The translations under genes were made by a program, and so were the position numbers. Below, in pieces: positions 43,269 through 52,129 of a stretch of DNA of 64,000 nt (position 1 is its first letter; the number at the start of each line of letters is the position of its first letter). The notes beneath the pieces are model-generated. The model saw nothing but the letters and a program-made list of their open reading frames with translations. It did not search any database and had not been told where the DNA came from. Source of the DNA: Alphaproteobacteria bacterium (GTDB taxonomy: Bacteria > Pseudomonadota > Alphaproteobacteria > MPNO01 > UBA2964); NCBI GenBank assembly GCA_012103315.1, contig WLWZ01000003.1, positions 1-64,000 of the forward strand. Direction: 5' to 3'.

Positions 43269-45791
43269 CTAGCGTAGACAGTGGTCGCTCGCGACCTTGA
43301 CCATTAGCTCACTAAAGTTCCGACCAAACTCTTCGGCTTTGCCGAGCGGAGAATCCTTCACCATATTCCGTAAATTACGCCGCAGTTCCACGAGCCTGCC
43401 ATGGTTCTGTGCGAGTTCTATGGCAACATCGATGTAAGCTTCGTCAGTTTCGACACACAAATCACGCAATCCCAAATCACAAAGATGGCTATAGGTCAGC
43501 CGCTGATGCACGCTAGGCCCATATTTCGTCACGATGGGAACCCCCATCCAGAGAGCGTCACAGCTCGTTGTCCCCCCTGTGAGCGGGAAACTATCCAACG
43601 TTAAATCAATCTCATTATAAAACGAGAAGTGAGACAATCCGCTTTCCCGGTTATTGGTAAAGGTCAACCTATCCCTTGTAACGCCCTGTGCTTCAAACTC
43701 CCTAACGATGTTCTCAACCACGAGCTGTTCTCGATATTCAGGATGAGCAAAAAGGTAACGAGCGTCAGGCAATTGCTTTAGAACTTTTGCCCAAAGCGCG
43801 ATGGCCTCACGGGTAAATTTATACGGGTTATTCAATGTGCCGATGGTGACATAACCATTGCGGTGTACCGGCGGGTTTTCAATGGTTGGTATCGCCTCAA
43901 AAGGATCATAACAAACCCAACTTCCGGGCATGATCAGTGGCTTTTCGATGAGCCAGTCTGATTCTGCAGGTGCCACGTCTTCATCAAGCAAGACGTAATC
44001 CATTGCCGCCATGCCCCGGGTAAAGGGGTAGCCAAGCCAACAAACCTGCACCGGTGCCGGACGATGCGCCATGACAGAAAACTGGCTATCCGCCGTGAAG
44101 CCGTTGAGTTCAAAAAGGATATCAATTTCATCATCGCGAATAATTTGTGCCGCTTCCTTGTAATCACCAGTACCGGTAATCCGAAATTCTTTGACCAGCC
44201 CTCGAATACGACTCTGAATGTCGTCGTCTTCGGCTGCCTTCGGGGAGTAACAATAAATTTCAATCTGAGACCGGTCGTAATTTTCAAATAGCGGCAAGAC
44301 AAAACGGGCAACGGAGTGCCGCCGAAGGTCAGACGACACAAACCCCACCCGTATCGAGCCAGATCTATTACTCAAGTCAATGACGGCTGCGTCCTTAACC
44401 TCAGCCCCTCGGGTGATCTTATCGCCCCAGCGGCAATGCATATCTGCAAGCTCACCAATCTTCTCCGGCGTATCTGCCCAAGTGAGCAATTCCAGAAAAA
44501 CACCAGCCCATTTTGAGAGGTCATAGTCTTCCACCTCCGAAAGAGAAATCGGTAGATTCTCGATATCGTCAAAAGCGCAGGCAGCCCGGAACACGGTATA
44601 GGGCTTCATAAACATCGATGGTCGGAAATCCTTCATTCGGGCCACATCGTGCGCCAGCGCCGTTGCCTCACCGAGCTCATCCAATGCCGCCAAGACCAAT
44701 GACAAATCCAGACTGGCAGCCAGATAGTACGGCGACCCTTTCCTAATTTTCCGAAGGAGTTCGATAGCTTCATCCAAATTTTTCTGAATCAAAAAGCAGC
44801 GTGCCAACTCTATGCAGGACGCGTCGCTGCCCTCACCTGTTGCGAGGATATTCCGCAACACCATTTCCGCGGCCTCGAGTCGACCCGCTTTGAGTAAGGC
44901 TGCGCCAAAGTCATGATGCAATGTGACATCAGTTGGTCTTTCCCGAGCAAGCTCGTCATAAAGCGCCAACGCCTCTTCGAACTTACCATTATTGAAGAGG
45001 GCGCCCGCAAGATGCTGCGGATCCTCCCACCGGTCGGCCGGATGGGTCAGCGCCTCATCGAATAGGGCACGCGCTTCGTCGAATTTCTCAAGACACTGCA
45101 GAACGGTACCCAGATTGTTAAGAGTCTCTGGCTTATCGGGCTCTAACTCGAGAGCGCGCCTATAGTGACCTTCCGCCTCCACAAAATTTTCAACATGCTC
45201 AAGAGCGTAGGCAAGATTGTTGTGCGTGGTCGCGTCGCCTTCTGACAGAGACAAAAATCGCGAATACCAGTCTACTGCCTCCGTAAACTGCCCGTGATCG
45301 AGATAAAGCTCTGCGAGTCTCTTTAAAAACCGGGGTTCGTCAGGCTTCAATTTGTGGGCGATCTCGAAACTTTTTTGTGCGCTACGGACGTCACCGATCC
45401 GAGCAGAAATTGCCGCCAGGTTTGCATGCGCATCAACGAAGCGTGGATTTAACTTTACCGCACGCTTAAAACTGTTGGCCGCTTCCTTTAGATCATCAAT
45501 TGCGGTTTGGGCCGCGCCCAAGTTCGAGTACGCATCAGGGTTTTTCGGATTCTTCTTGAGAGATCGTTTGATGAGATCGACGGCCTTGGCATGTTCGCCA
45601 CCCTGGTGATGCACGACACCCAATAGATGCAACGCATCAGGCTGCGTCGGCTGGTGTGCAAGAACCTTCTCGTAACATTGTGCCGCAAGCGCCAAATTGC
45701 CCGACTGATGATACTGAACACCCTGTTGAAGAGTCTGCCCTAGACCAGTTTGGTTTTGACCTGGCCCACCAGCCGCATTTCTTACTGTCAT
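43269..45791 (-). CDS. TPR-GT41 (FlmG/SPINDLY-like) protein glycosyltransferase, copy 1
   Basis: This 840-residue protein has about ten TPR units (residues 20-380), then a GT41 O-GlcNAc-transferase-like catalytic region (about 480-830). Visible motifs are RVGFVSSDLRRHSVARF, ILFELNGFT, WLGYPFTRGM and LDSFPLTGGTTSCDALWMGVP. In Caulobacter the TPR-GT41 enzyme FlmG glycosylates flagellin in the cytoplasm. Here three such genes lie between the sugar island and the flagellins. It ends 4 bp from the CmcI-like gene, in convergent orientation. Confidence 0.9.
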   Translation of the reverse strand: MTVRNAAGGPGQNQTGLGQTLQQGVQYHQSGNLALAAQCYEKVLAHQPTQPDALHLLGVVHHQGGEHAKAVDLIKRSLKKNPKNPDAYSNLGAAQTAIDDLKEAANSFKRAVKLNPRFVDAHANLAAISARIGDVRSAQKSFEIAHKLKPDEPRFLKRLAELYLDHGQFTEAVDWYSRFLSLSEGDATTHNNLAYALEHVENFVEAEGHYRRALELEPDKPETLNNLGTVLQCLEKFDEARALFDEALTHPADRWEDPQHLAGALFNNGKFEEALALYDELARERPTDVTLHHDFGAALLKAGRLEAAEMVLRNILATGEGSDASCIELARCFLIQKNLDEAIELLRKIRKGSPYYLAASLDLSLVLAALDELGEATALAHDVARMKDFRPSMFMKPYTVFRAACAFDDIENLPISLSEVEDYDLSKWAGVFLELLTWADTPEKIGELADMHCRWGDKITRGAEVKDAAVIDLSNRSGSIRVGFVSSDLRRHSVARFVLPLFENYDRSQIEIYCYSPKAAEDDDIQSRIRGLVKEFRITGTGDYKEAAQIIRDDEIDILFELNGFTADSQFSVMAHRPAPVQVCWLGYPFTRGMAAMDYVLLDEDVAPAESDWLIEKPLIMPGSWVCYDPFEAIPTIENPPVHRNGYVTIGTLNNPYKFTREAIALWAKVLKQLPDARYLFAHPEYREQLVVENIVREFEAQGVTRDRLTFTNNRESGLSHFSFYNEIDLTLDSFPLTGGTTSCDALWMGVPIVTKYGPSVHQRLTYSHLCDLGLRDLCVETDEAYIDVAIELAQNHGRLVELRRNLRNMVKDSPLGKAEEFGRNFSELMVKVASDHCLR

Positions 45792-45826
45792 TCGGCTCTA
45801 CCTCTATCCGTTGGAGCTACTATCCA

Positions 45827-46795
45827 TCACGAACGAAGCCCGTGACGTTCAACCAACATTTCCATTTTCTTCTGAAACGCTTGGACATAATCCTGGGTCC
45901 GGCAAATAGCCGAGCCTTGAAGGCCTGAAGGCAATTCACGCCTTAAAAATACTAGCGTTTCGGGATCATTTGCTAATTCAACGGCGATGCGGACATAATC
46001 CTCATCATTGTCGGCACAAAGTTCCTGCAGATTAAGATTGACCATGTGACTGTATCCGAGCCGCTGATGAATGCTTGGACCATATTTCGTCACTACCGGA
46101 ATACCCATCCACAGAGTCTCGCATGTGGTGGTCCCTCCGGTGAGAGGAAACGTATCCAGTGAAACATCGAACTCATCGTAGAAAGAGAGGTGAGAGAACT
46201 CTGTCTTCCGATTATTCACAAAGAATAATCTTTCTGCTCCAACGTCGTGTTTCGCAAATTCATCACTAAGATTCTGGCGAATAATGGCCGAGTCAGCCTC
46301 CGGGCGAACATAAAGAAACCGAGAACCAGGCACCTCTTTCAAAACCCTCGCCCACAGAGCGATGGTCCCCTTAGTCAGCTTATAGGGGCTATTTTGCGAT
46401 CCGAAAGTCACAAAACCATTGCGCTCCATAGGGGGACGTTCGCTAATGGGCTCAGCAGAAAACTCGTCAAAGGCGACCCAACTCTCCGGCATTTCCAGTA
46501 CAGCCTCTGACGTCCAATTAGCATTTTCTGGTTTTACGTGCGGATCCAGTAATATGTAATCCATCGCCTCCAGCCCGGTCGTGAAAGGAAAGCCAAGCCA
46601 AAATATTTGAATTGGCGCTGGTTTATAGGCAAGTGCCTTTAGGCGGCTATCATTAGTAAAGCCATTCAGTTCGAACAGGATATCAATTTCGTCTTCCCGA
46701 ATGCTGGCTGCAAATTCTCGGTCATTAGTGGTCGACAAAACTTTGAAATCGGCGACTTTTGATTTGATCTGCAACTGAATTTCATCTTCTGGATA
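45827..46795 (-). pseudogene. TPR-GT41 glycosyltransferase copy 2, C-terminal catalytic part after an amber codon
   Basis: This segment continues in the same frame as 46796-47710 after a TAG stop. It carries the GT41 domain: EDEIDILFELNGFTNDSR, FWLGFPFTTGLEAMDY, LDTFPLTGGTTTCETLWMGIP and RLGYSHMVNLNLQELC. Compared with copy 3, the stop aligns to a glutamate codon (A-P-M-E-A-R-D-D versus A-P-I-stop-Y-P-E-D), so one GAG to TAG change explains it. The only nearby start is a weak TTG at 46772-46774. Without readthrough this half is probably not made. Confidence 0.85.
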
Positions 46796-47710
46796 CTAAA
46801 TGGGCGCATAACAAAATATTTCGATTTTATCTCGGTCGTACTGCTCAATGATCGGAAGAACAAATTTTGCAACTGCATGATCACGCAAATCTGATGAAAC
46901 AAACCCGAGCCTGATGCGGCCAGTCCGCTCTGTATTAGATATTTTCGGCAAGGGGTCTTGGCCCACATGCGCGGCAACCTTTTTCCCCCAGCGCTTATGG
47001 GCCGAGACCAACTTCCCGATCCGTTCAGGCGTATCCGCTCGAACCAGAAACTCCAGAAAGTTTAGGGACATGTCCCGGTCCGGATTGGCCTCAATAATTT
47101 CCCAGATGTCCCCAAATTCCTCGACGCCGTCATAGTCACACTGGCCGAGAAATACTTTCTGCGGCAGTGCAAACATCACCGGCTCAAAACCTTGCCGAAG
47201 GACCAACCCTTTTGCATAGACATAAGCTTCGTCGAGGCGTTTCTGAGTACCTAATACGGCACAAATATTTACATAGGCAGGCACATAATCTGAATCGAGC
47301 TCGATCGCCTTTTTGAACTGCGTAACAGCGGCATCGTAATGACGGAACTTCATAAGTTCGCAGCCATAATTGTTGTGCGGTGCCGGCCACGAAGGGGTTA
47401 CGTCTATCGCTTTCAGAAATGCTTCTTCGGCATCCCCGAACTGCCCCAAGCGAGACAATGCCACGCCTAAATCGTTGTAGAATTCTGATCCTTCTGGATC
47501 TTCCGCAACCAGTTTGGAATAGATATCAACTGCTTCTGCGATATCTCCATTCGTCATAAACTCTTCAGCCATTTTGGCCAAAGTCGTCTGACCAGGCTGC
47601 AATATCGAGACCTTTTTGCCTTCGATGCCCAACCGTTGCATGGTGCTTGCGGCAATATCATTCTTTGCGAACGACAATACGTCCTCAACCAGCTCTTCTT
47701 CGCGGCTCAT
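46796..47710 (-). CDS. TPR-GT41 glycosyltransferase copy 2, N-terminal TPR part ending at an in-frame TAG
   Basis: These 304 residues hold about three to four TPR units (residues 45-190), then the start of the GT41 catalytic region (IRLGFVSSDLRDHAVAKFVLPI and IEIFCYAPI) before TAG at 46796-46798. The TPR array is much shorter than in copies 1 and 3. The complete gene would be about 627 residues (45827-47710). As it stands it is a truncated protein unable to transfer sugar, unless the amber codon is suppressed or is a sequence error. Confidence 0.85.
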   Translation of the reverse strand: MSREEELVEDVLSFAKNDIAASTMQRLGIEGKKVSILQPGQTTLAKMAEEFMTNGDIAEAVDIYSKLVAEDPEGSEFYNDLGVALSRLGQFGDAEEAFLKAIDVTPSWPAPHNNYGCELMKFRHYDAAVTQFKKAIELDSDYVPAYVNICAVLGTQKRLDEAYVYAKGLVLRQGFEPVMFALPQKVFLGQCDYDGVEEFGDIWEIIEANPDRDMSLNFLEFLVRADTPERIGKLVSAHKRWGKKVAAHVGQDPLPKISNTERTGRIRLGFVSSDLRDHAVAKFVLPIIEQYDRDKIEIFCYAPI

Positions 47711-47743
47711 CCTGTGGCCCCCTTCAACCGCCGCAAATTTGCA

Positions 47744-50302
47744 CTACCGCAAACCATGCTGTTCAACCAAACCCAACATTAAATCCTGGAAATGCCGTGC
47801 GAAATCTTCGGAGCGGCAGAGCGCTGACTCCCTCAACGCGCCTCGTAATTCACTGCGTAAGAAAGCAAGCGCATCAGGGTCTTCGGCCAAGCCCACCGCC
47901 GTTTTGACGTAATCGTCGTCCGTCTCGACGCACAACTCCTGCAACCCGGCATTCGTCAAGTGACTATAGCTCAAACGTTGATGCATGCTGGGTCCGACCT
48001 TTGTGACAACGGGAACCCCCATCCACAAGGTGTCGCATGTCGTCGTCCCGCCTGTCAGCGGAAAGGTATCCAACGAGATATCAATTTCGTCATAGTAGGA
48101 TAGGTGTGAAAGACCGGTCTTGCGATTATTCACCAGAAAGAGCCGCTCCGGGCCAATGCCGTGCTTACCGAACTCCTGGGTCAGATTCTGGCAAAGCGCA
48201 AGGGAATCTGCCTCCGGACGAACATATAGAAATCGGGAGTTTGGTACCTTGTTCATAACCTGACACCACAGGGCAATGGTTTCACGTGTCAGTTTGTAAG
48301 GGTTATTTAGGGTGCCAAACGTCACAAAGCCATTGCGCTCCATTGGCGGTCGTTCGGAAATTGGCTCCTCATCAAAACTACCGAAGCAAACCCAGCATTC
48401 CGGCATCAAAAGAGGCTTTTCGACCATCCAATCAGGATTAGTCGGTGCGACATGCGGGTCGAGTATAATATAATCGATCTCTCCAATACCGGTCGTAAAG
48501 GGATAGCCCAGCCAATAAATTTGTATAGGAGCAGGCTTAAACGCGAGGACCTTTAATTTAGTGTCCCGTGTGAACCCATTCAGTTCGAACAGAATATCAA
48601 TTTCATCTGCGCGAATGACTTCAGCAATCTCCAAATCGCTGTGGTTCGACATGATACGAAATTCGGAGACCAACTCCTTGATTTGGGCTTGAACTTTATC
48701 GTCTCTAGCTTCCATCGGTGCGTAGCAGAAAATCTCAAATTTCTCGTGATCGTAATTCTCCAAAATTGGTAGAACAAACTTCGCAACCGAATGATGTCGA
48801 AGATCTGACGACATTATACCAAGGCGAATTTTTTTGTTCTTGGACGGCAACGATACCGGCGGCAGGGGCTCACCCATAACCCGATACTTTAAATCCTCGC
48901 CCCATTTCCGATGCAGCCCCGTAAGCCTGGTGGTTTTTTCTTCGGTATCCGCAAGAACGAGCATTGCAAGAAAGTTAGCCGAATAATCGGCGGCATTAGT
49001 TTGCTCGACGTTCTCCCAAGGATCACCGAGAGCCTCCATTGCATCGAAGTCACATACCGCCCGAAAGACCTTGTGGGGATTCGAAAACATTTCCGGCCGG
49101 TAAGCCGAGTTCAGCGTCGTTGCCTGCGCATACACATAGGCTTCTTCCAAACGCTGCTCGTTGGCCAATGCCAAACAAATATTGATATGGGGTTCGATAT
49201 AGGTTGGCGCGAATTGAATAGCCTTTTTAAAATGATCAATTGCTTCGATGCGGCGGCCCTGATTGAGAAGGTTACTCCCCAGGTTATTGAAGGCTTCGGA
49301 GAATTCCGGATCGATTTCTATTGCCTTTTCAAAGGCTTGTTCGGCATTGGAAAGCTGGCCAGCAACCGAGAGGGCCACCGCATAATCGTTATATAGCTTA
49401 GCGTTGTCAGGCTGTTTGGCGATCAGCTGGTCATAAATTGGCAAGGCCCTATCAACCTCGCGCCGATTCACATATGTACCCGCAAGATTTGAGAGATCTT
49501 CCCATTTTTCGGGGTCTATCTCGAGGGCAAGATTAAAATAGGCATCAGCCTCTTCGTGATGGCCGAGGCGGCCGAGCACACTACCGAGATTATTGTTAAT
49601 TTCAGGCGAGGTGGGGCAAAGCGTGGCAGCTTTGCGATACCACTCCGCCGATTCCTCAAGCTTACCCATACGTTCAAAGGCATAGCCCAGGTTATTGCTA
49701 ACCTCGCCGTCTTCGTCTTCAACTACTACCAGAAATTTTGTGAACCAATTAATAGCAGCAGTGAAATCTTCAATCTCTATAAAAAGGTCACCCAATCTTT
49801 TGACAAATTTTGGTTCGGTCGGCGCGATTTCATGCGCAAGCTTGTAGGCTTCTATTGCTTCCTCGCGTTTGCCTTGTTCGATCAACACCGCAGCCAAATT
49901 GGAATGGGCCTCTGGTAAGTCCGACTTGAGCTCGGCAGCACGCCGAAAGCTGGCTTCGGCTTCCGGAAGATTTTCCATCGCATGATAAGCAGCGCCCAAA
50001 TTACTGTAAGCGTCCGCAAAATCAGGAAGACCTTCTATGGCCCGTGATATGAGGGTGATCGCTTCCGTAGAATTACCCTTCTGATGTTGCAAAACACCCA
50101 TGAAGTGCAAAGCGTGCGGATGATCAGGAACCATATCCAGCGCACGATGATAGCCGTCTTCGGCAGCGGTTAGGTCGCCTGACTTATGAACTTCAATCGC
50201 CTTTGAGAGAATACTAACAAGAGTTTGATCAAACGCGCTCTCATCTGGCGCCGGGACATCTTCGTTGGCACGTCCTGCCAGATATTCCGATTTGGTCGCC
50301 AT
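47744..50302 (-). CDS. TPR-GT41 (FlmG/SPINDLY-like) protein glycosyltransferase, copy 3
   Basis: This 852-residue protein is intact, with about ten TPR units (residues 30-400) and a GT41 region (about 490-840). Motifs are IRLGIMSSDLRHHSVAKF, ILFELNGFTRDTK, YWLGYPFTTG and LDTFPLTGGTTTCDTLWMGVP. It shares more sequence with copy 2 than with copy 1 (for example MERNGFVTFGTLNNPYKLTR), so copies 2 and 3 look like a recent duplication. It is transcribed away from the first flagellin. Confidence 0.9.
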   Translation of the reverse strand: MATKSEYLAGRANEDVPAPDESAFDQTLVSILSKAIEVHKSGDLTAAEDGYHRALDMVPDHPHALHFMGVLQHQKGNSTEAITLISRAIEGLPDFADAYSNLGAAYHAMENLPEAEASFRRAAELKSDLPEAHSNLAAVLIEQGKREEAIEAYKLAHEIAPTEPKFVKRLGDLFIEIEDFTAAINWFTKFLVVVEDEDGEVSNNLGYAFERMGKLEESAEWYRKAATLCPTSPEINNNLGSVLGRLGHHEEADAYFNLALEIDPEKWEDLSNLAGTYVNRREVDRALPIYDQLIAKQPDNAKLYNDYAVALSVAGQLSNAEQAFEKAIEIDPEFSEAFNNLGSNLLNQGRRIEAIDHFKKAIQFAPTYIEPHINICLALANEQRLEEAYVYAQATTLNSAYRPEMFSNPHKVFRAVCDFDAMEALGDPWENVEQTNAADYSANFLAMLVLADTEEKTTRLTGLHRKWGEDLKYRVMGEPLPPVSLPSKNKKIRLGIMSSDLRHHSVAKFVLPILENYDHEKFEIFCYAPMEARDDKVQAQIKELVSEFRIMSNHSDLEIAEVIRADEIDILFELNGFTRDTKLKVLAFKPAPIQIYWLGYPFTTGIGEIDYIILDPHVAPTNPDWMVEKPLLMPECWVCFGSFDEEPISERPPMERNGFVTFGTLNNPYKLTRETIALWCQVMNKVPNSRFLYVRPEADSLALCQNLTQEFGKHGIGPERLFLVNNRKTGLSHLSYYDEIDISLDTFPLTGGTTTCDTLWMGVPVVTKVGPSMHQRLSYSHLTNAGLQELCVETDDDYVKTAVGLAEDPDALAFLRSELRGALRESALCRSEDFARHFQDLMLGLVEQHGLR

Positions 50303-50444
50303 TTATTGTTCCCCATTTCCACAGACCAGGTCGAGTCTCCTACGGAGACCCAAGTGGCTGTGTAGGTTGACCAATTATGGTTGATATTCCCTTAACCTCT
50401 CGACTTCTCAGGGAGCGGTTTTCACAAGTGCGCACACTTACAAT

Positions 50445-50475
50445 CGGCAAGAATTTCCACTGGACGGAATTTCCG
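50445..50475 (+). promoter_or_regulatory. FlbD-like enhancer sites of flagellin 1
   Basis: CGGCAAGAATTTCCAC (50445-50460) and the perfect inverted repeat CGGAATTTCCG (50465-50475) are about 80-110 bp upstream of the -24 element. They match the CGGCAAnnnTTnCCG pattern found before the other sigma-54 promoters here. Confidence 0.55.
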
Positions 50476-50554
50476 CTGGGCCAAATGTGCCGCAGGTGCC
50501 GCCACTAACAATTTTACGAATCACCAACCCATTGATTTCATTACCTCTTTTATT

Positions 50555-50570
50555 TGGCATCTTTCTTGCA
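50555..50570 (+). promoter_or_regulatory. Sigma-54 promoter of flagellin 1
   Basis: TGGCATCTTTCTTGCA has GG at 50556-50557 and GC at 50568-50569 with the required 10-base spacing and a full TTGCA -12 block. The start of transcription would be near 50580. Confidence 0.85.
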
Positions 50571-50676
50571 AAGGTTTGCGTGCAACGAAACCGAAGGTCC
50601 GTTGCATGAACCGCCTTTTGGAACCGCTGCTTGCTTGGGTAAGCAGTCGGCAACGTAAAGAATGAGCGTCTAAAAC

Positions 50677-51825
50677 ATGCCTCTGAATATTATCTCGAAC
50701 TTTGCCTCCCACATCGCACAACGCAATTTGGCTATTTCTGATAGCGCCGCGACAACATCATTGGCCAAGCTGTCTTCTGGCAGCCGCGTTGTTTCGGCAA
50801 AAGATGATGCCGCATCGATGGCAGTAGGCTCTCGTTTGGCTGCTGAGGTCGTCGGACTTAAACAGGCGTCCGTTAATGCTGGTCAGGCCATTTCGATGTT
50901 GCAGATCGCGGATGGTGCGATGTCCAAGATCAATGACATTATGATCCGCCTGAAATCGCTGTCAGTGCAAGCGGGCTCTGGACAGTTATCCGGCACCGAA
51001 CGGGCTATGCTGGACACGGAATACCAAGCCTTGGTCTCAGAAGTTGATCGAATTTCAAACGATACCGACTTCGCCGGGACACAGCTCGTTGATGGTGCAA
51101 TTTCTGTCGACCGATCATCAGCAACGGCTTTCGAAACCGCTGATGGCGTCCAGGACATCATTTTTCGAGGTGATACAAGCACAGCGGGCGATGCAACAAT
51201 CGCCTCAAGCGCCGCCGGCACCTTCTCGGTTACCTTAGGTACAGATGTTTTCACGGGCTCTATCCCATCTGATACGAATGATGGGTCCTCTATGTCCACC
51301 GGTACTGTGGTCACTCTCACCAATACCAGTAGCAGTAATAAAGTCGACCTGGTCCTCAACACGGCCTATGACGTCGATCTGACTAAAGCCGATGGCACAC
51401 TGGATCTTAGCGGTTCCAGCACCACCTCCTTTAGCTTCAAAGTTGGAACGGGAACCAGTAGCACTGCGGACGAGATACTGGTTACTATTAGCTCCGTTAG
51501 CTCATCCGCCCTCAGTATCGGAACAACATCAATAACCTCTAAAGCCGACGCAGATATTGCATCTGTTGCTATCAGCAATGCTATTGATGACATCCAGACC
51601 GCTCGCGCCGATGTCGGTGCCAACCAGAACCGGCTCGAATTCGCTGCAGCAAATATCGCGACGGCCACGGAGAACACCGAGGCAGCGAGATCTCAGCTTC
51701 TTGATCTCGATGTCGCTTCTGAGATGAGTAACTTTACGAGCAAGCAGATTTTGATGCAGGCAGGCGTATCTATGTTGGCTCAGGCCAACCAGCTGCCGCA
51801 GAACCTCATGCAGTTATTCCAGTAG
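50677..51825 (+). CDS. Flagellin 1
   Basis: This 382-residue flagellin has conserved D0/D1 ends (SLAKLSSGSRVVSAKDDAAS at the N-terminus; ARSQLLDLDVASEMSNFTS and QANQLPQNLMQLFQ at the C-terminus). The Ser/Thr-rich middle (about 150-290) is a likely target for the GT41 enzymes. Its last 150 bp are almost identical to flagellin 2 although the rest differs by many silent changes. It is driven by its own sigma-54 promoter. Unlike the other two it lacks a strong ribosome-binding site. Confidence 0.97.
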   Translation: MPLNIISNFASHIAQRNLAISDSAATTSLAKLSSGSRVVSAKDDAASMAVGSRLAAEVVGLKQASVNAGQAISMLQIADGAMSKINDIMIRLKSLSVQAGSGQLSGTERAMLDTEYQALVSEVDRISNDTDFAGTQLVDGAISVDRSSATAFETADGVQDIIFRGDTSTAGDATIASSAAGTFSVTLGTDVFTGSIPSDTNDGSSMSTGTVVTLTNTSSSNKVDLVLNTAYDVDLTKADGTLDLSGSSTTSFSFKVGTGTSSTADEILVTISSVSSSALSIGTTSITSKADADIASVAISNAIDDIQTARADVGANQNRLEFAAANIATATENTEAARSQLLDLDVASEMSNFTSKQILMQAGVSMLAQANQLPQNLMQLFQ

Positions 51826-51878
51826 GTATTTTGGGCATGACCTTTTCTTGGTCCACCTCCCCGCACCGGCAGCGATCC

Positions 51879-51945
51879 CGGCAAAATTTTCCGTCCCCCG
51901 GACAAATTTGCCGGGCATTTTCTACAATATCGGCAGGAACTGCCG
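51879..51945 (+). promoter_or_regulatory. Three FlbD-like enhancer sites of flagellin 2
   Basis: CGGCAAAATTTTCCG (51879-51893), CGGACAAATTTGCCG (51899-51913) and CGGCAGGAACTGCCG (51931-51945, a perfect 6-bp inverted repeat) lie 65-135 bp upstream of the -24 element. This is the densest set in the window. Confidence 0.65.
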
Positions 51946-52009
51946 TCGACAGCGTTAGCCGTTGGTTAAGATTGCTTCCAAGCTATTGAATTTATTGAGA
52001 ACGAATATC

Positions 52010-52025
52010 TGGCATGAGACTTGCA
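52010..52025 (+). promoter_or_regulatory. Sigma-54 promoter of flagellin 2
   Basis: TGGCATGAGACTTGCA has GG at 52011-52012 and GC at 52023-52024 with 10 bases between. Transcription would begin near 52035 and give a leader of about 95 bases. Confidence 0.85.
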
Positions 52026-52085
52026 TTTAAATCCTCGTCCCGAGAATTCTCTGGGACAAAAAATGGGAAAGAAAACCTTTCCTGC

Positions 52086-52124
52086 CAGGTGACAGGAAGT
52101 CGCCTGAACATTCCAAGTAGGAGG
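52086..52124 (+). promoter_or_regulatory. CsrA-type hairpin and GGA-containing ribosome-binding site in the flagellin 2 leader
   Basis: CAGGTGAC (52086-52093) pairs with GTCGCCTG (52099-52106), with one G-U pair, and exposes AGGAA in the loop. This matches the CsrA preference for ACA-GGA in a hairpin loop. A second GGA pair lies in the ribosome-binding site AGGAGG (52119-52124), 5 bases before the ATG. Two such sites, one hairpin and one on the ribosome-binding site, are also how CsrA represses hag in Bacillus subtilis. Confidence 0.6.
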
Positions 52125-52129
52125 AAACT

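Larger units (their letters stand above)
50303..50676. other. Intergenic region between GT41 copy 3 and flagellin 1
   Basis: This 374-bp spacer contains two FlbD-like sites (50445-50460 and 50465-50475), the flagellin 1 sigma-54 promoter (50555-50570) and a leader of about 97 bases. The leader opens with a 7-bp stem, TGCAACG/CGTTGCA (50581-50587 with 50600-50606), and lacks a strong ribosome-binding site. I saw no promoter for the minus-strand GT41 genes. Confidence 0.6.
51826..52129 (+). other. Intergenic region between flagellin 1 and flagellin 2
   Basis: This 304-bp spacer holds three FlbD-like inverted repeats, a sigma-54 promoter and a leader with a CsrA-type hairpin, each listed separately. 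I saw no classical terminator for flagellin 1, so some readthrough into flagellin 2 is possible. Confidence 0.6.

Noticed and set aside
46796-46798. TAG as a pyrrolysine codon
   Set aside because: No pyl genes are seen, GT41 enzymes are not pyrrolysine proteins, and the paralogue has a plain glutamate at this site.
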